DNA of 64,000 bases from Bacteroidota bacterium (GTDB lineage: Bacteria > Bacteroidota > Bacteroidia > Bacteroidales > Paludibacteraceae): the NCBI GenBank assembly GCA_023459355.1, contig JAEWUM010000030.1, positions 28,029-92,028 of the forward strand, in the 5' to 3' direction. This document shows, piece after piece, positions 8,370 to 17,130 of the stretch. Each line of letters begins with the position of its first letter. Positions within the stretch are counted from its first letter, which is position 1. The position numbers and the translations under genes were made by a program. The notes beneath the pieces are model-generated. The model was given only the letters and a program-made list of their open reading frames with translations. It was not told where the DNA came from and ran no database searches.

Positions 8370-10022
8370 ATGAACATTACTAAAGTTATTATTGAAAATT
8401 ATAAATGCTTTTACGGAAGATTTACTTTTGAGCCAAACATAGGACTAAATATTCTTGTAGGTGATAATGAAGCAGGTAAATCTACAATATTAGAAGCAAT
8501 ACATTTAGCATTGACAGGAATCCTTAATGGCAGGTATCTTAAAAACGAACTTACTCAATACCTTTTCAATATTGATTCTGTAAACTCGTATCTAAAAAAT
8601 TTAGAAGAAGGCAAACCTGCAATCCTACCACATATACTTATAGAAATATATTTTGATGGTGAAGACATTGCATTATTCAACGGAAATGGAAATAGTGAAA
8701 AGAGTAATTCTGCTAACGGAATCTCCTTTAAAATTGAGTTTGATAGTGAAAAATACCAGGCGGAATATGAAGAGCTTATAAAAACTGGGAATATAAAAAC
8801 TGTTCCTATTGAGTATTATGATATAGTGTGGACATCCTTTGCGAGGCAAGGAATAACAGCTAAGAGAATTCCTTTGAAATCTGCATTGATTGACTCTTCG
8901 AGTAATCGTTATCAAAACGGTTCTGATATTTACATTTCAAGAATTATTCGTGAGAATCTAGAACATAAGGAAATAGTAGACATAACTCAGGCATACAGAA
9001 AAATGCAAGAAGTATTCATGGATGAAGATGCAATTAAGACAATAAACGAAAAAATACAATCTGCCGCTAAAATTTCAGAGAAAAATGTTAAACTTTCTGT
9101 TGACCTTTCTTCGAAAAATGCTTGGGAAACAAGTTTAATGACATATTTAGATGATATTCCTTTTCAAAACATTGGAAAAGGGGAACAGTGTATAGTAAAA
9201 ACAAAACTTGCTTTAGGACATAAAAAATCTAAAGAAGCAAATATTCTTCTCCTCGAAGAACCCGAGAACCATTTATCGCACACAAAGCTGAATGAATTAA
9301 TTCATAACATTAAAGCTAACATGGGTGATAAACAAATACTAATTTCCACTCATAGTAGCTTTGTTGCTAATAAACTGGGACTTGACAGCCTAATCCTTTT
9401 GAATGATAATAAGATAATTAAATTGAAAGACTTAAGTCCTGATACTAAAAGCTTTTTCAGCCACCTTTCAGGTTATGACACGTTACGATTAATCCTTTGT
9501 AAGAAAGCCATTTTAGTAGAAGGAGATTCAGACGAATTAGTAATTCAGAAGGCATATATGAAAGAATATGACAGAAAGCTTCCAATTGAAAATGGTATAG
9601 ATGTAATATCAGTCGGAACAGCGTTCCTTAGGTTTTTACAAATCGCAGAAAAGTTAAATAAAACAGTTGCCGTAGTAACGGATAATGACGGAGATGTAGA
9701 AGCAGTTCAAAAAAAATATGCAGGCTATTTAGGAGCAAATGCTAAATTAAACATTTCGATTTGCTTTGACTCAACCATTGACTCAGGAAGTCTTTCAATT
9801 GGCACAAAAAGTAAACCATTCAATTATAACACTCTCGAGCCTAAACTCTTAAAAGAAAATGGCAGGGAGAAAGTTAATGCAGTTTTAGGAACATCATTTC
9901 CAATTGATGATGATTTGCATAAATACATGCATGCCAACAAGACTGAATGTGCTTTAAAATTTTTTGAGACTACAGAAGAAATCAAATTTCCGCAATACAT
10001 TTTGGATGCATTTGCACGATGA
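8370..10022 (+). CDS. OLD-family ATPase/TOPRIM nuclease, GajA-like
   Basis: A 550-residue class 2 OLD-type protein. The N-terminal ABC/SMC-like ATPase has Walker A GDNEAGKST (31-39), Walker B with ILLLEEPENHLS (about 291-302) and the histidine switch ISTHSSFVANKL (about 322-333). The C-terminal TOPRIM nuclease domain has ILVEGDSDELV (about 381-391) and VVTDNDGD (about 434-441), so both the Glu and the DxD-type metal-binding clusters look intact. Size and domain order match GajA of Gabija (about 580 residues), which nicks phage DNA when nucleotide levels fall. The stop overlaps the start of the UvrD-like helicase gene by 4 bp (ATGA), the expected gajA-gajB arrangement. It lies inside a BREX operon and is strongly AT-rich, so it was probably acquired separately. 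Confidence 0.85.
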   Translation: MNITKVIIENYKCFYGRFTFEPNIGLNILVGDNEAGKSTILEAIHLALTGILNGRYLKNELTQYLFNIDSVNSYLKNLEEGKPAILPHILIEIYFDGEDIALFNGNGNSEKSNSANGISFKIEFDSEKYQAEYEELIKTGNIKTVPIEYYDIVWTSFARQGITAKRIPLKSALIDSSSNRYQNGSDIYISRIIRENLEHKEIVDITQAYRKMQEVFMDEDAIKTINEKIQSAAKISEKNVKLSVDLSSKNAWETSLMTYLDDIPFQNIGKGEQCIVKTKLALGHKKSKEANILLLEEPENHLSHTKLNELIHNIKANMGDKQILISTHSSFVANKLGLDSLILLNDNKIIKLKDLSPDTKSFFSHLSGYDTLRLILCKKAILVEGDSDELVIQKAYMKEYDRKLPIENGIDVISVGTAFLRFLQIAEKLNKTVAVVTDNDGDVEAVQKKYAGYLGANAKLNISICFDSTIDSGSLSIGTKSKPFNYNTLEPKLLKENGREKVNAVLGTSFPIDDDLHKYMHANKTECALKFFETTEEIKFPQYILDAFAR

Positions 10023-11128
10023 ATCAGAACAAACTCATAGTAGCTGCTGCGGGAGCAGGGAAAACAACTTTCCTGATAAATGAAGCCCTGAAAATCAAAA
10101 ATGAAAGGGTTTTGATTACTACATACACACAGGCGAATGAAGCAGAAATAAAAAAGAAAATTATTGAAATTAATCGTTGCATACCTTCAAATGTAATCGT
10201 CCAAACTTGGTTCTCATTTTTACTACAGCACGGTGTAAGGCCTTTTCAGGGTGGACTTTTTGAAAAGGACGTTGCCGGCTTAATTTTAGTCAACAGTCAA
10301 TCAGGTTTAAAATATTACTTTAAAGGAAAGCCAATCTATTTTAGTGAAGAAAACGAATTTGAAAGTCACTACTTTTCTAGAGAAACTAAAATTTACTCTG
10401 ATAAAATTTCAAAGTTTGTTTTTAGATGCAACACATGTTCAGATGGGGCTGTCATTAAACGATTGTCAAATATTTTCGCTCACATATTCATTGACGAAGT
10501 TCAAGACCTGGCAGGCTATGACTTGGAATTGCTTAAATTACTTTTCGATTCAAAATCAAATACACTTTTAGTTGGTGATCCAAGACAAGGAACCTACTCA
10601 ACAAATAGTTCTGCGAAGAATAAGCAATATAAAAAGGCAGCAATTATAAATTTTTTTGAAGATGATTCCTTAAAGATTGAAAAAGACAAATCTACCTTAA
10701 CCACTAATTATCGTTGTAACAAAGCAATTTGTAATCTATCAAATAAACTCTTTACTGATTTTTCTCCAACAGTTTCAGGTAACACAGATAATACAGGGCA
10801 TGACGGAGTGTTTCTTATAAGGCAAAATGATATAAATGAATATTTAAAAACATATTCACCAGTTCAGTTACGAGAAAATGTAAAAACAAAAGTTAATGAA
10901 GACTTTATGGTTATGAATTTCGGAGAATCAAAGGGACTTTCCTTTGATAGAGTATTGATATATCCTACCAACCCAATCTTAAAATGGCTTTCAGACAACA
11001 ATTCTGAATTAGCACCAACAAGCCGATCTAAGTTTTATGTAGCTTTAACAAGAGCGAGATATAGTGTTGGTATAATATGCAACTACCCCGATAACTTAAA
11101 TTTGACAGGAATTCAAAAATGGAAATAG
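10019..11128 (+). CDS. UvrD/Rep-like superfamily 1 helicase, GajB-like (short)
   Basis: A 369-residue SF1A helicase-like protein. Motif I is AAAGAGKTT (9-17), motif II is FIDEVQDL (about 157-164), motif III is LVGDPRQGTYS (about 183-193), motif IV is TTNYRCNKAICNLS (about 226-239), motif V is near FGESKGLSFDRVLIYP (about 300-316) and motif VI is FYVALTRAR (about 339-347). All main ATPase motifs are visible, but it is shorter than the ~490-residue GajB, so accessory subdomains are reduced. Its start overlaps the GajA-like stop by 4 bp, implying translational coupling and a complex. In Gabija, GajB acts with GajA as a nucleotide-sensing, DNA-stimulated ATPase. Another reading is a generic class 2 OLD/UvrD pair not formally classed as Gabija. 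Confidence 0.82.
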   Translation: MNQNKLIVAAAGAGKTTFLINEALKIKNERVLITTYTQANEAEIKKKIIEINRCIPSNVIVQTWFSFLLQHGVRPFQGGLFEKDVAGLILVNSQSGLKYYFKGKPIYFSEENEFESHYFSRETKIYSDKISKFVFRCNTCSDGAVIKRLSNIFAHIFIDEVQDLAGYDLELLKLLFDSKSNTLLVGDPRQGTYSTNSSAKNKQYKKAAIINFFEDDSLKIEKDKSTLTTNYRCNKAICNLSNKLFTDFSPTVSGNTDNTGHDGVFLIRQNDINEYLKTYSPVQLRENVKTKVNEDFMVMNFGESKGLSFDRVLIYPTNPILKWLSDNNSELAPTSRSKFYVALTRARYSVGIICNYPDNLNLTGIQKWK

Positions 11129-11172
11129 ATAACATTCAGTTTTCTTTATGATTTTAATTTAACAAATAATTT

Positions 11173-12084
11173 ATGAGTAATGTACCTAGTAAATACGGCT
11201 TTAATTTTGCTTTTTTTGATATATTAGGTTTCGGAGATAAGATTTCTAAACCAGGAGGACTTGAATTGATTAAAGATGTGTATATTAAACTTACTGAAAT
11301 CATTAATGAGCATAATGAGACATATCATAAATTAAAAACAATTATGCCAACTGGTGTATATGGTACTTCGGATGGTGCATACACGTTGTATGAGGTTAAC
11401 ATTCTATATGGTAGTGATTCAATATTTGTTTGGTCTGACAGAACTTGGGAAGAATTAAAAATGGTGAACAATGATGTTTCAAAAATATTCCATGCGACAC
11501 CATATTTTGGTAAACCAAGGATATGTGATCCTTTTTTAGACATTTGTAATGAGTTAATTTGTAAAGCCTTGGAATTGGGTTTTATGTTAAGAGGTGCCAT
11601 GTCAATGGGCGAAGGATATTTTGATTTTTCAAAACATATATTCTTAGGTAAACCTATAGTTGACGCTGTGAAGTTAGAAGGGATTCAGGAACTCGTAGGA
11701 GCTTCATTTCATTTAACTTTTGAAGAACAAAAAATTCCTAATCGATTTCGCATAAAATTTAATAATTATATACCAGATTATAAACACGGTAGAAAAACTG
11801 AAAAAGAGACCAAAACTAATGAGTACGTTTTGGATTGGCCAAGACATTGGAGAAATACACGTGATACTGATTTAGCTGATGTAATAAATAATATCGACTT
11901 TGCTTCTCAAAGCGTTAAAAAAGCAAATACCCTTAGATTAATAACTGAATCTAATAAATATTCAACAATGTATGAGTCCGATGATGATAGAAATGTATAT
12001 AATGTTTATCCTGAAATATATAGCAAGACAGATGGAGTAATGCTCAGATTGATTGATGATAATGGTAATGTTTTAATTTTATAA
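11173..12084 (+). CDS. Unrecognised protein with class III nucleotide-cyclase-like motifs
   Basis: A 303-residue protein that I cannot assign to a named family. Its N-terminal ~170 residues show the spacing of a class III nucleotidyl cyclase fold: FFDILGFGDKI with Asp16 (compare FADIVGFT), GSDSIFVW with Asp82 (second metal Asp), and LRGAMSMGEG (139-148) followed by GKPIVDAVKLEG (159-170), which resembles the GxxVNxAARLE block. At the last block the usual Asn and transition-state Arg are replaced (Val163, Lys167), so activity is uncertain. The C-terminal ~130 residues are polar and unrecognised; no TIR, membrane or cyclic-nucleotide-binding domain follows. It lies 44 bp after the helicase gene in the AT-rich defence cassette. 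It may be a Pycsar-like signalling cyclase without a visible partner, or a degenerate cyclase used for sensing. Start is the first ATG in a clear gap. Confidence 0.5.
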   Translation: MSNVPSKYGFNFAFFDILGFGDKISKPGGLELIKDVYIKLTEIINEHNETYHKLKTIMPTGVYGTSDGAYTLYEVNILYGSDSIFVWSDRTWEELKMVNNDVSKIFHATPYFGKPRICDPFLDICNELICKALELGFMLRGAMSMGEGYFDFSKHIFLGKPIVDAVKLEGIQELVGASFHLTFEEQKIPNRFRIKFNNYIPDYKHGRKTEKETKTNEYVLDWPRHWRNTRDTDLADVINNIDFASQSVKKANTLRLITESNKYSTMYESDDDRNVYNVYPEIYSKTDGVMLRLIDDNGNVLIL

Positions 12085-12216
12085 GGTTATTTTATATTCC
12101 AAATTAACAAATTGGATAATTCAATTTGGAGATTTGAAAAAAGTTTTTTAGCGCAACTAAAATTTGAAGTTAGGAGTTTAATAAATACACATCATTATTA
12201 TTATTCACCTGAAAAT

Positions 12217-12249
12217 ATTGCAAAACTACTCATTATTTGATTATTTTTG
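12217..12249 (+). promoter_or_regulatory. Possible promoter for pglZ-brxL
   Basis: The 222-bp gap between the cyclase-like gene and pglZ contains TATTTTTG (12242-12249), a fit to the Bacteroidota -7 box TAnnTTTG, with ATTG (12217-12220) 21 bp upstream. This would let pglZ-brxL be transcribed apart from the accessory cassette. The rest of the gap is AT-rich with no recognised gene. Confidence 0.35.
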
Positions 12250-12306
12250 CATCAAAAGTAGCATGTTATGACAAAGCTAAGACTGAAAGATGGATTAGAA
12301 TAATGG

Positions 12307-14823
12307 ATGAAACTTACAAAAATATTCATGAACAAAATTGAAGAAACCCTTCTCAAACGCTTCGAAAACCACCGCGTGATTTTCTGGTACGACGAAAAAC
12401 AGGAATTAACTGAGTTGTATCAGGAAGTTGCACTTGATGGTGTCGAAAAAATTGAAGTGAACAACAATGAGTTTGAGGTAAAGCATATCATCAACAAGCA
12501 AAAGCCCGACAGCAAATTGCTTATCTATATTCCGCACGCCAAACCGGCTCATGAAGATAATTGGTTGCTCGATGCGGAACTGGCTCACCATGTGTTTTAC
12601 ACGAATCAGGAGGCTTTGATGTTGCAGGAAATGGGACTTGATTATCATTTAAAAGAATTGGTAAGTGAGCATATCGAGTTTTTTAAATCGAAAGAACGAC
12701 GTGCACGATTGGTTGATTTATTGGGTGATGGGGACGAAAATGAGGAGATTCGGGCGAAGATGTTGGCTGTTGTTTTCAACACGGAATACGTGAATCTTAT
12801 TTCCTTTATCCATGCACATGCCGGGGCGCTTGTGAGAAACGAAGAACGAACAGACCGGGAGTTGGTCAAGTTCAATTTGCACGCGTTTTATTGGGAGAAA
12901 ATTGCCTTGCAGTTTGGTTATCAATCAGAAAAACCTGCTTTATATGACTTCTTACTGGAAGTTTTAAGTGCCAACTTCGCGCTATCCAAAACCGGAAAAG
13001 TAAACAAGGAATCACGGTTGTTGCTTTCGCAGTGGAAAGATACCATCCGGCATCGGGATAGTTTCGGACAGCTATCTGAACGTATCGCGAAAGATATTGA
13101 TGTTGAATCAAAACTAAATAAAGCTTCAATCGATGCTATCGTTCAGGATGATTTGTTCCGTTTGACGGATCAGAAAATTATTTTTGATTTGGTAAGCCTG
13201 ATTACCAACGAAAGTATTTCAGCTGAAAAGGTTTTTATTTATACGAAGCAACGTGAAAATAAGTTCTGGTATCCCGAAATGGCCTCGTTGTATAAAGCGT
13301 TAGAATGTGCTGCCGAAATGATTACAATGGTACGTCAATTCGCATCACATAAGCACGCTAATCTGCAAGCGGGTGTAAAGGATTATACAGAAAGCTTGTA
13401 CCAAATAGATTCTAGTTACCGTAAGTTTATTTTCTATTTCAGACAAAGCAATCAAAACCGTATTTTGTCGCAATTGGCCGAGAAAGTGGAAAAGGTGTAT
13501 GCCAATGATTGGCTGCTGACATTCAATAATCAATGGCAACAAGTCATTAATGACACCAAGCCTTGGCCGGTAAAGGAAAAAGAAAGTCAGCGACAGTTTT
13601 TTAGCCAGCACGTTACAAATTACACCACGAAAAACAACCGTTTATTTGTTATTATCTCAGATGCATTCCGGTATGAATGTGGTGTGGAGTTACTTAAACG
13701 CATTCAGGCTGAAAACCGATTCGAGGCAGCTATAACTCCACTCATTGCCAGTCTGCCTTCCTACACGCAACTGGGTATGGCTTCTCTGTTGCCACACAAA
13801 GAGCTTGGTTTTCAGGAAGGTAGTGACACGGTTTTGGTAGATGGACAATCGAGTGCCGGAACAGCAAATCGTGCCAAAATACTTTCACAGCAATCCGGTG
13901 TAAGAGCTACGGCGGTGTTGGCAGAAGATTTTATGAAGATGAATGCGAACACAGAAGGGCGTGAATTCGTGAAACAACACGATTTGATTTACATTTATCA
14001 CAATCGAATCGATAAGGTGGGCGATGACAAGGCATCCGAAGAGAAGGTGTTTGAAGCTGTGGAAGAAGAATTTGATTTCTTGATAAACCTACTGAAGAAG
14101 ATAGCCAACATGAACGGCAATAACATGATGATTACCTCTGATCACGGATTTATCTACCAACATCAAACCCTGGATGAAAGTGATTTTAGTGAATCACAAC
14201 ACAGGGGAGAAGTCTGGAAAGAAAACCGCCGGTTTGTCATCGGGAAAATGCTTGTGAACGATGCGGCTACTTTAAAATACAGTGCTGTAGAATTAGGCTT
14301 GACCGGAGAAGTTGACGTGCTTATTCCGCGCTCAATCAATCGACTGAGGGTAAAAGGTGCCGGTTCACGCTTCATTCATGGCGGAGCCAGTTTGCAGGAA
14401 ATTGTAGTGCCGTTGCTGACAATCAGCAAACTGCGTCAGGATACAACAAAACAGGTTGAAATAGACATCATCAAATCCAACGACCGGATTACAACCAATA
14501 TACTGCCCGTGTCCTTTATTCAGCAGGATTTGGTAGATGCAACAACGTTGCCACGTGTCATCAAAGCTGGTATTTATGCTGAGGATGATGAGTTGCTCAG
14601 CGACCAGTTTAGGTTTACCTTTGATATTGAAGAAGGAAGTGAGAGACAGCGGGAAGTGAAACATAAATTTCAGTTGTTGGGTAAAGCCAGCGGGAAATAC
14701 AAGAATCAACGGGTTAAACTGATACTGGAAGAGCCTGTAGAAGGTACCAGTAAATGGAAGGAGTACAAGCGATTCATGTACACCCTCAATATCTCTTTTT
14801 CAAATGATTTTGATCAATTTTAA
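12307..14823 (+). CDS. pglZ: PglZ, BREX alkaline-phosphatase-fold protein
   Basis: An 838-residue PglZ, the second hallmark gene of type I BREX. The central region has the phosphatase-like core: FVIISDAFRYECGVELL near 443-459 and MITSDHGFIYQ near 607-617, which supply the Asp and His metal ligands of the alkaline phosphatase fold. The N terminus (LLKRFENHRVIFWYDEKQEL) is typical of PglZ. Two in-frame starts are possible, 12307 and 12328; the second gives MNKIEETLLKRF, which is closer to usual PglZ N termini. PglZ partners with PglX in methylation and exclusion. It is GC-richer than the preceding cassette and similar to brxC, so the accessory genes appear inserted between pglX and pglZ. It ends 10 bp before brxL. 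Confidence 0.93.
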   Translation: MKLTKIFMNKIEETLLKRFENHRVIFWYDEKQELTELYQEVALDGVEKIEVNNNEFEVKHIINKQKPDSKLLIYIPHAKPAHEDNWLLDAELAHHVFYTNQEALMLQEMGLDYHLKELVSEHIEFFKSKERRARLVDLLGDGDENEEIRAKMLAVVFNTEYVNLISFIHAHAGALVRNEERTDRELVKFNLHAFYWEKIALQFGYQSEKPALYDFLLEVLSANFALSKTGKVNKESRLLLSQWKDTIRHRDSFGQLSERIAKDIDVESKLNKASIDAIVQDDLFRLTDQKIIFDLVSLITNESISAEKVFIYTKQRENKFWYPEMASLYKALECAAEMITMVRQFASHKHANLQAGVKDYTESLYQIDSSYRKFIFYFRQSNQNRILSQLAEKVEKVYANDWLLTFNNQWQQVINDTKPWPVKEKESQRQFFSQHVTNYTTKNNRLFVIISDAFRYECGVELLKRIQAENRFEAAITPLIASLPSYTQLGMASLLPHKELGFQEGSDTVLVDGQSSAGTANRAKILSQQSGVRATAVLAEDFMKMNANTEGREFVKQHDLIYIYHNRIDKVGDDKASEEKVFEAVEEEFDFLINLLKKIANMNGNNMMITSDHGFIYQHQTLDESDFSESQHRGEVWKENRRFVIGKMLVNDAATLKYSAVELGLTGEVDVLIPRSINRLRVKGAGSRFIHGGASLQEIVVPLLTISKLRQDTTKQVEIDIIKSNDRITTNILPVSFIQQDLVDATTLPRVIKAGIYAEDDELLSDQFRFTFDIEEGSERQREVKHKFQLLGKASGKYKNQRVKLILEEPVEGTSKWKEYKRFMYTLNISFSNDFDQF

Positions 14824-14833
14824 TTGAACAGGC

Positions 14834-16864
14834 ATGAATGTATCGAATCAAAAAATAAATCAGGTATTTGCAGGTAAGGTAGTCCGTAAAGACCTCACCA
14901 ACCGGATAAAAGGCAATGCAAGTGTACCCGCTTATGTGCTTGAGTACCTGCTGGGACAATATTGTGCCACAGATGATAGTGAAACAATTGAACAAGGTGT
15001 GCAAACGGTGAAAGATATTATTGCCAAGCATTTCGTACACCGCGATGAGGCACAGGTTATCAAATCGACCATACGTGAAAAGGGCTCACACCGGATAATT
15101 GATAAAGTATCCGTGAAGCTCAATGATAAACTGGATCGATATGAGGCATCTTTCGCTAATTTGGGACTTAACAAAATCATGCTTGTAACCGATTACATTA
15201 AAAGATTTCCCAAGTTGCTTTCGGAAGGTGTCTGGGCTATTGTAACCCTGAGCTACGCGCCTGTTGATGGGAAAGATACTTCTCCGTGGAATGTTGACAG
15301 CCTGAAACCCATCCAGATTTCATCGGTGGACATGGAAGAATACAAGCAACTCCGGAAACATTTCAATAAAGAAGAGTGGATGGATTTGTTGATGCAAACA
15401 CTTGGACTGAATCCGGATGAGTTTACAAACCGGTCGAAATTATTGCAGCTTGCACGTCTGATCCCTTTTGCTGAAAACAATTACAATCTTATCGAGTTAG
15501 GTCCAAAGGGTACCGGAAAGTCGCATGTGTTCTCCGAACTTTCTCCACATGGCATTCTTATTTCGGGTGGCGAAGTGTCGAAAGCTAAGTTATTTGTCAA
15601 CAACAGCAATGGTGAAATTGGGTTGGTAGGTTACTGGGATGTGGTTGCGTTGGATGAATTTGCAGGCAAAGCCAAGAAGTCTGATTTAGGCTTGGTGGAC
15701 ATTATGAAGAACTATATGGCCAACAAATCTTTCTCTCGTGGTACCCATGTGATGCAGGCTGAAGCATCCATCGTGATGGTGGGTAATACCGATCATTCGG
15801 TGCCCCACATGCTCAAACATACCGACCTGTTTGATGCACTGCCCAAGGATTACTACGACACCGCATTCCTGGATCGTGTGCATGCCTATCTGCCCGGCTG
15901 GGAGACTAAAAAACTGCGCAACGAAATGTTCTCCAACGATTTCGGTTTTATAGTTGATTATTTGGCTGAAATACTGAAAAACATGCGTAAAGAAGATTTC
16001 ACCAAAGCCTATCAGCAATATTTTGAGTTATCGACCACCATCACCACCCGTGATAAGTCGGCCATCGAGAAAACTTTTTCGGGATTGGTGAAGATTATCT
16101 ATCCAAATAGTGAATACACACAAGAGGAAGCCAAAGAACTGATGGACTTTGCCATTGAATGTCGTAAGCGGGTGAAAGATCAACTCCGCAAAATGGATGA
16201 GACTTTCAATGATGAGGTGGTTGATTTTGAATACCGTACCAGGGACGGAAAACTGCACCAGATTGAAACCCTGGAAGTAATGGAATACGGCGATGCAAAA
16301 CTCAATATTCTACCTGTGGCTAAGCGGATACCTGTACAAGAGACTAAAACAGATGTGGATAAACCTGATAAAAAATCCCTGAAAGACTTCAACCAGACCA
16401 TCAGGGACAACCAAACCAATATCAGTTATAAGGGTCTCTTCGGAGATTACTTGGTGGGTGCTACTGAATACGTCATCAAAGATCCCTACATCAGGCTATC
16501 GCATCAAATGCGAAACTTTGTTGAGCTTTGTCGGTTGATTGCTGAGCTGAAAGTAGAAGACGATGAAATCACGCTACACCTGATTACCAACAACGATCCC
16601 GAGTTCGTCGAAAGCGCCCATCAAAACTTTACCGAGTTAGCCGATTCACTGGCTGACATTGGAATTGTATTTACTTACGAACTAAACGAATCTATCCACG
16701 ATAGGAGTATTGAAATGAACAACGGCTGGAAGGTCATACTTGGTCGTGGATTGGATATCTGGCAAAAAACAAACGGAAGATATGATATTGCCGAGTTTTA
16801 TCAGGAAAAGAGGTTATGTAAGGAGTTTGAGATTACGGTGGTGAATATGCAAAATATTCCCTAA
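14834..16864 (+). CDS. brxL: BrxL, BREX Lon-like AAA+ ATPase
   Basis: A 676-residue BrxL, the last gene of the type I BREX operon. The AAA+ core has Walker A GPKGTGKSH (about 223-231) and Walker B VVALDEFAG (about 268-276), with a likely sensor region at VMVGNTDHS (about 314-322). The last ~100 residues fit the Lon-protease-like fold seen at the C terminus of type I BrxL. BrxL forms ring-shaped multimers on DNA and is needed for phage exclusion but not for methylation in studied systems (family knowledge). It begins 10 bp after pglZ. The stop at 16864 is followed by a hairpin and then by the tRNA-Asp gene on the other strand, so the island ends here. Confidence 0.93.
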   Translation: MNVSNQKINQVFAGKVVRKDLTNRIKGNASVPAYVLEYLLGQYCATDDSETIEQGVQTVKDIIAKHFVHRDEAQVIKSTIREKGSHRIIDKVSVKLNDKLDRYEASFANLGLNKIMLVTDYIKRFPKLLSEGVWAIVTLSYAPVDGKDTSPWNVDSLKPIQISSVDMEEYKQLRKHFNKEEWMDLLMQTLGLNPDEFTNRSKLLQLARLIPFAENNYNLIELGPKGTGKSHVFSELSPHGILISGGEVSKAKLFVNNSNGEIGLVGYWDVVALDEFAGKAKKSDLGLVDIMKNYMANKSFSRGTHVMQAEASIVMVGNTDHSVPHMLKHTDLFDALPKDYYDTAFLDRVHAYLPGWETKKLRNEMFSNDFGFIVDYLAEILKNMRKEDFTKAYQQYFELSTTITTRDKSAIEKTFSGLVKIIYPNSEYTQEEAKELMDFAIECRKRVKDQLRKMDETFNDEVVDFEYRTRDGKLHQIETLEVMEYGDAKLNILPVAKRIPVQETKTDVDKPDKKSLKDFNQTIRDNQTNISYKGLFGDYLVGATEYVIKDPYIRLSHQMRNFVELCRLIAELKVEDDEITLHLITNNDPEFVESAHQNFTELADSLADIGIVFTYELNESIHDRSIEMNNGWKVILGRGLDIWQKTNGRYDIAEFYQEKRLCKEFEITVVNMQNIP

Positions 16865-16901
16865 AGGACGTAGTGCAAATATGGTGCAAATCGCAAAATC
16901 A

Positions 16902-16940
16902 AACAAGCCAACCTTTTGTTTATCAAAAGATTGGCTTGTT
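16902..16940 (-). terminator. Hairpin between brxL and tRNA-Asp
   Basis: Two 17-base arms, 16902-16918 and 16924-16940, pair over their whole length with one G:U-type position and a 5-base loop. On the minus strand the stem is followed by a T-rich stretch, so it most likely ends tRNA-Asp transcription. It may also slow read-through from brxL. Confidence 0.6.
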
Positions 16941-16946
16941 GCTTTG

Positions 16947-17020
16947 CGGTATGGACGGGACTCGAACCCGCGACCCCCTGCGTGACAGGCAGGTATTCTA
17001 ACCAGCTGAACTACCACACC
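16947..17020 (-). tRNA. tRNA-Asp (GUC)
   Basis: The reverse strand folds as a 74-nt cloverleaf. The acceptor stem is GGTGTGG/CCATACC, the anticodon stem CCTGC/GCAGG has loop CTGTCAC giving anticodon GTC, the TΨC arm contains GGTTCGAGTCC, and the discriminator is G as expected for Asp. CCA is not encoded. The 3' end faces the BREX island, the usual side for integration of genomic islands at tRNA genes. Confidence 0.95.
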
Positions 17021-17052
17021 GTTTTTATGGGGCATTGTTCTCAAATGCGCTG

Positions 17053-17082
17053 CAAAGATAGGTGATTTTTTTGTTTGTACAA
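17053..17082 (-). promoter_or_regulatory. Promoter of tRNA-Asp
   Basis: On the minus strand TTG (17080-17082), a 19-bp spacer and TATCTTTG (17053-17060) make a strong Bacteroidota-type -33/-7 promoter about 33 bp before the mature tRNA 5' end. Confidence 0.7.
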
Positions 17083-17130
17083 TGCTTTTCAGAAAATATT
17101 TTTCAAATTTTTATACAAAAGAATCCGGAA

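Noticed and set aside
8370..11128. Retron or Septu-like system
   Set aside because: No reverse transcriptase and no HNH protein; ATPase plus TOPRIM in one chain and a UvrD helicase fit a Gabija-like pair.
11173..12084. CBASS-type cyclase
   Set aside because: No CD-NTase GS-x-x-x-G-T-x motif; the motifs seen fit class III cyclases better.
16814..17044. Minus-strand frame containing VRIPACHAGGRGFESRPYR
   Set aside because: It is the well-known false translation of a tRNA gene; it covers tRNA-Asp and the 3' end of brxL.
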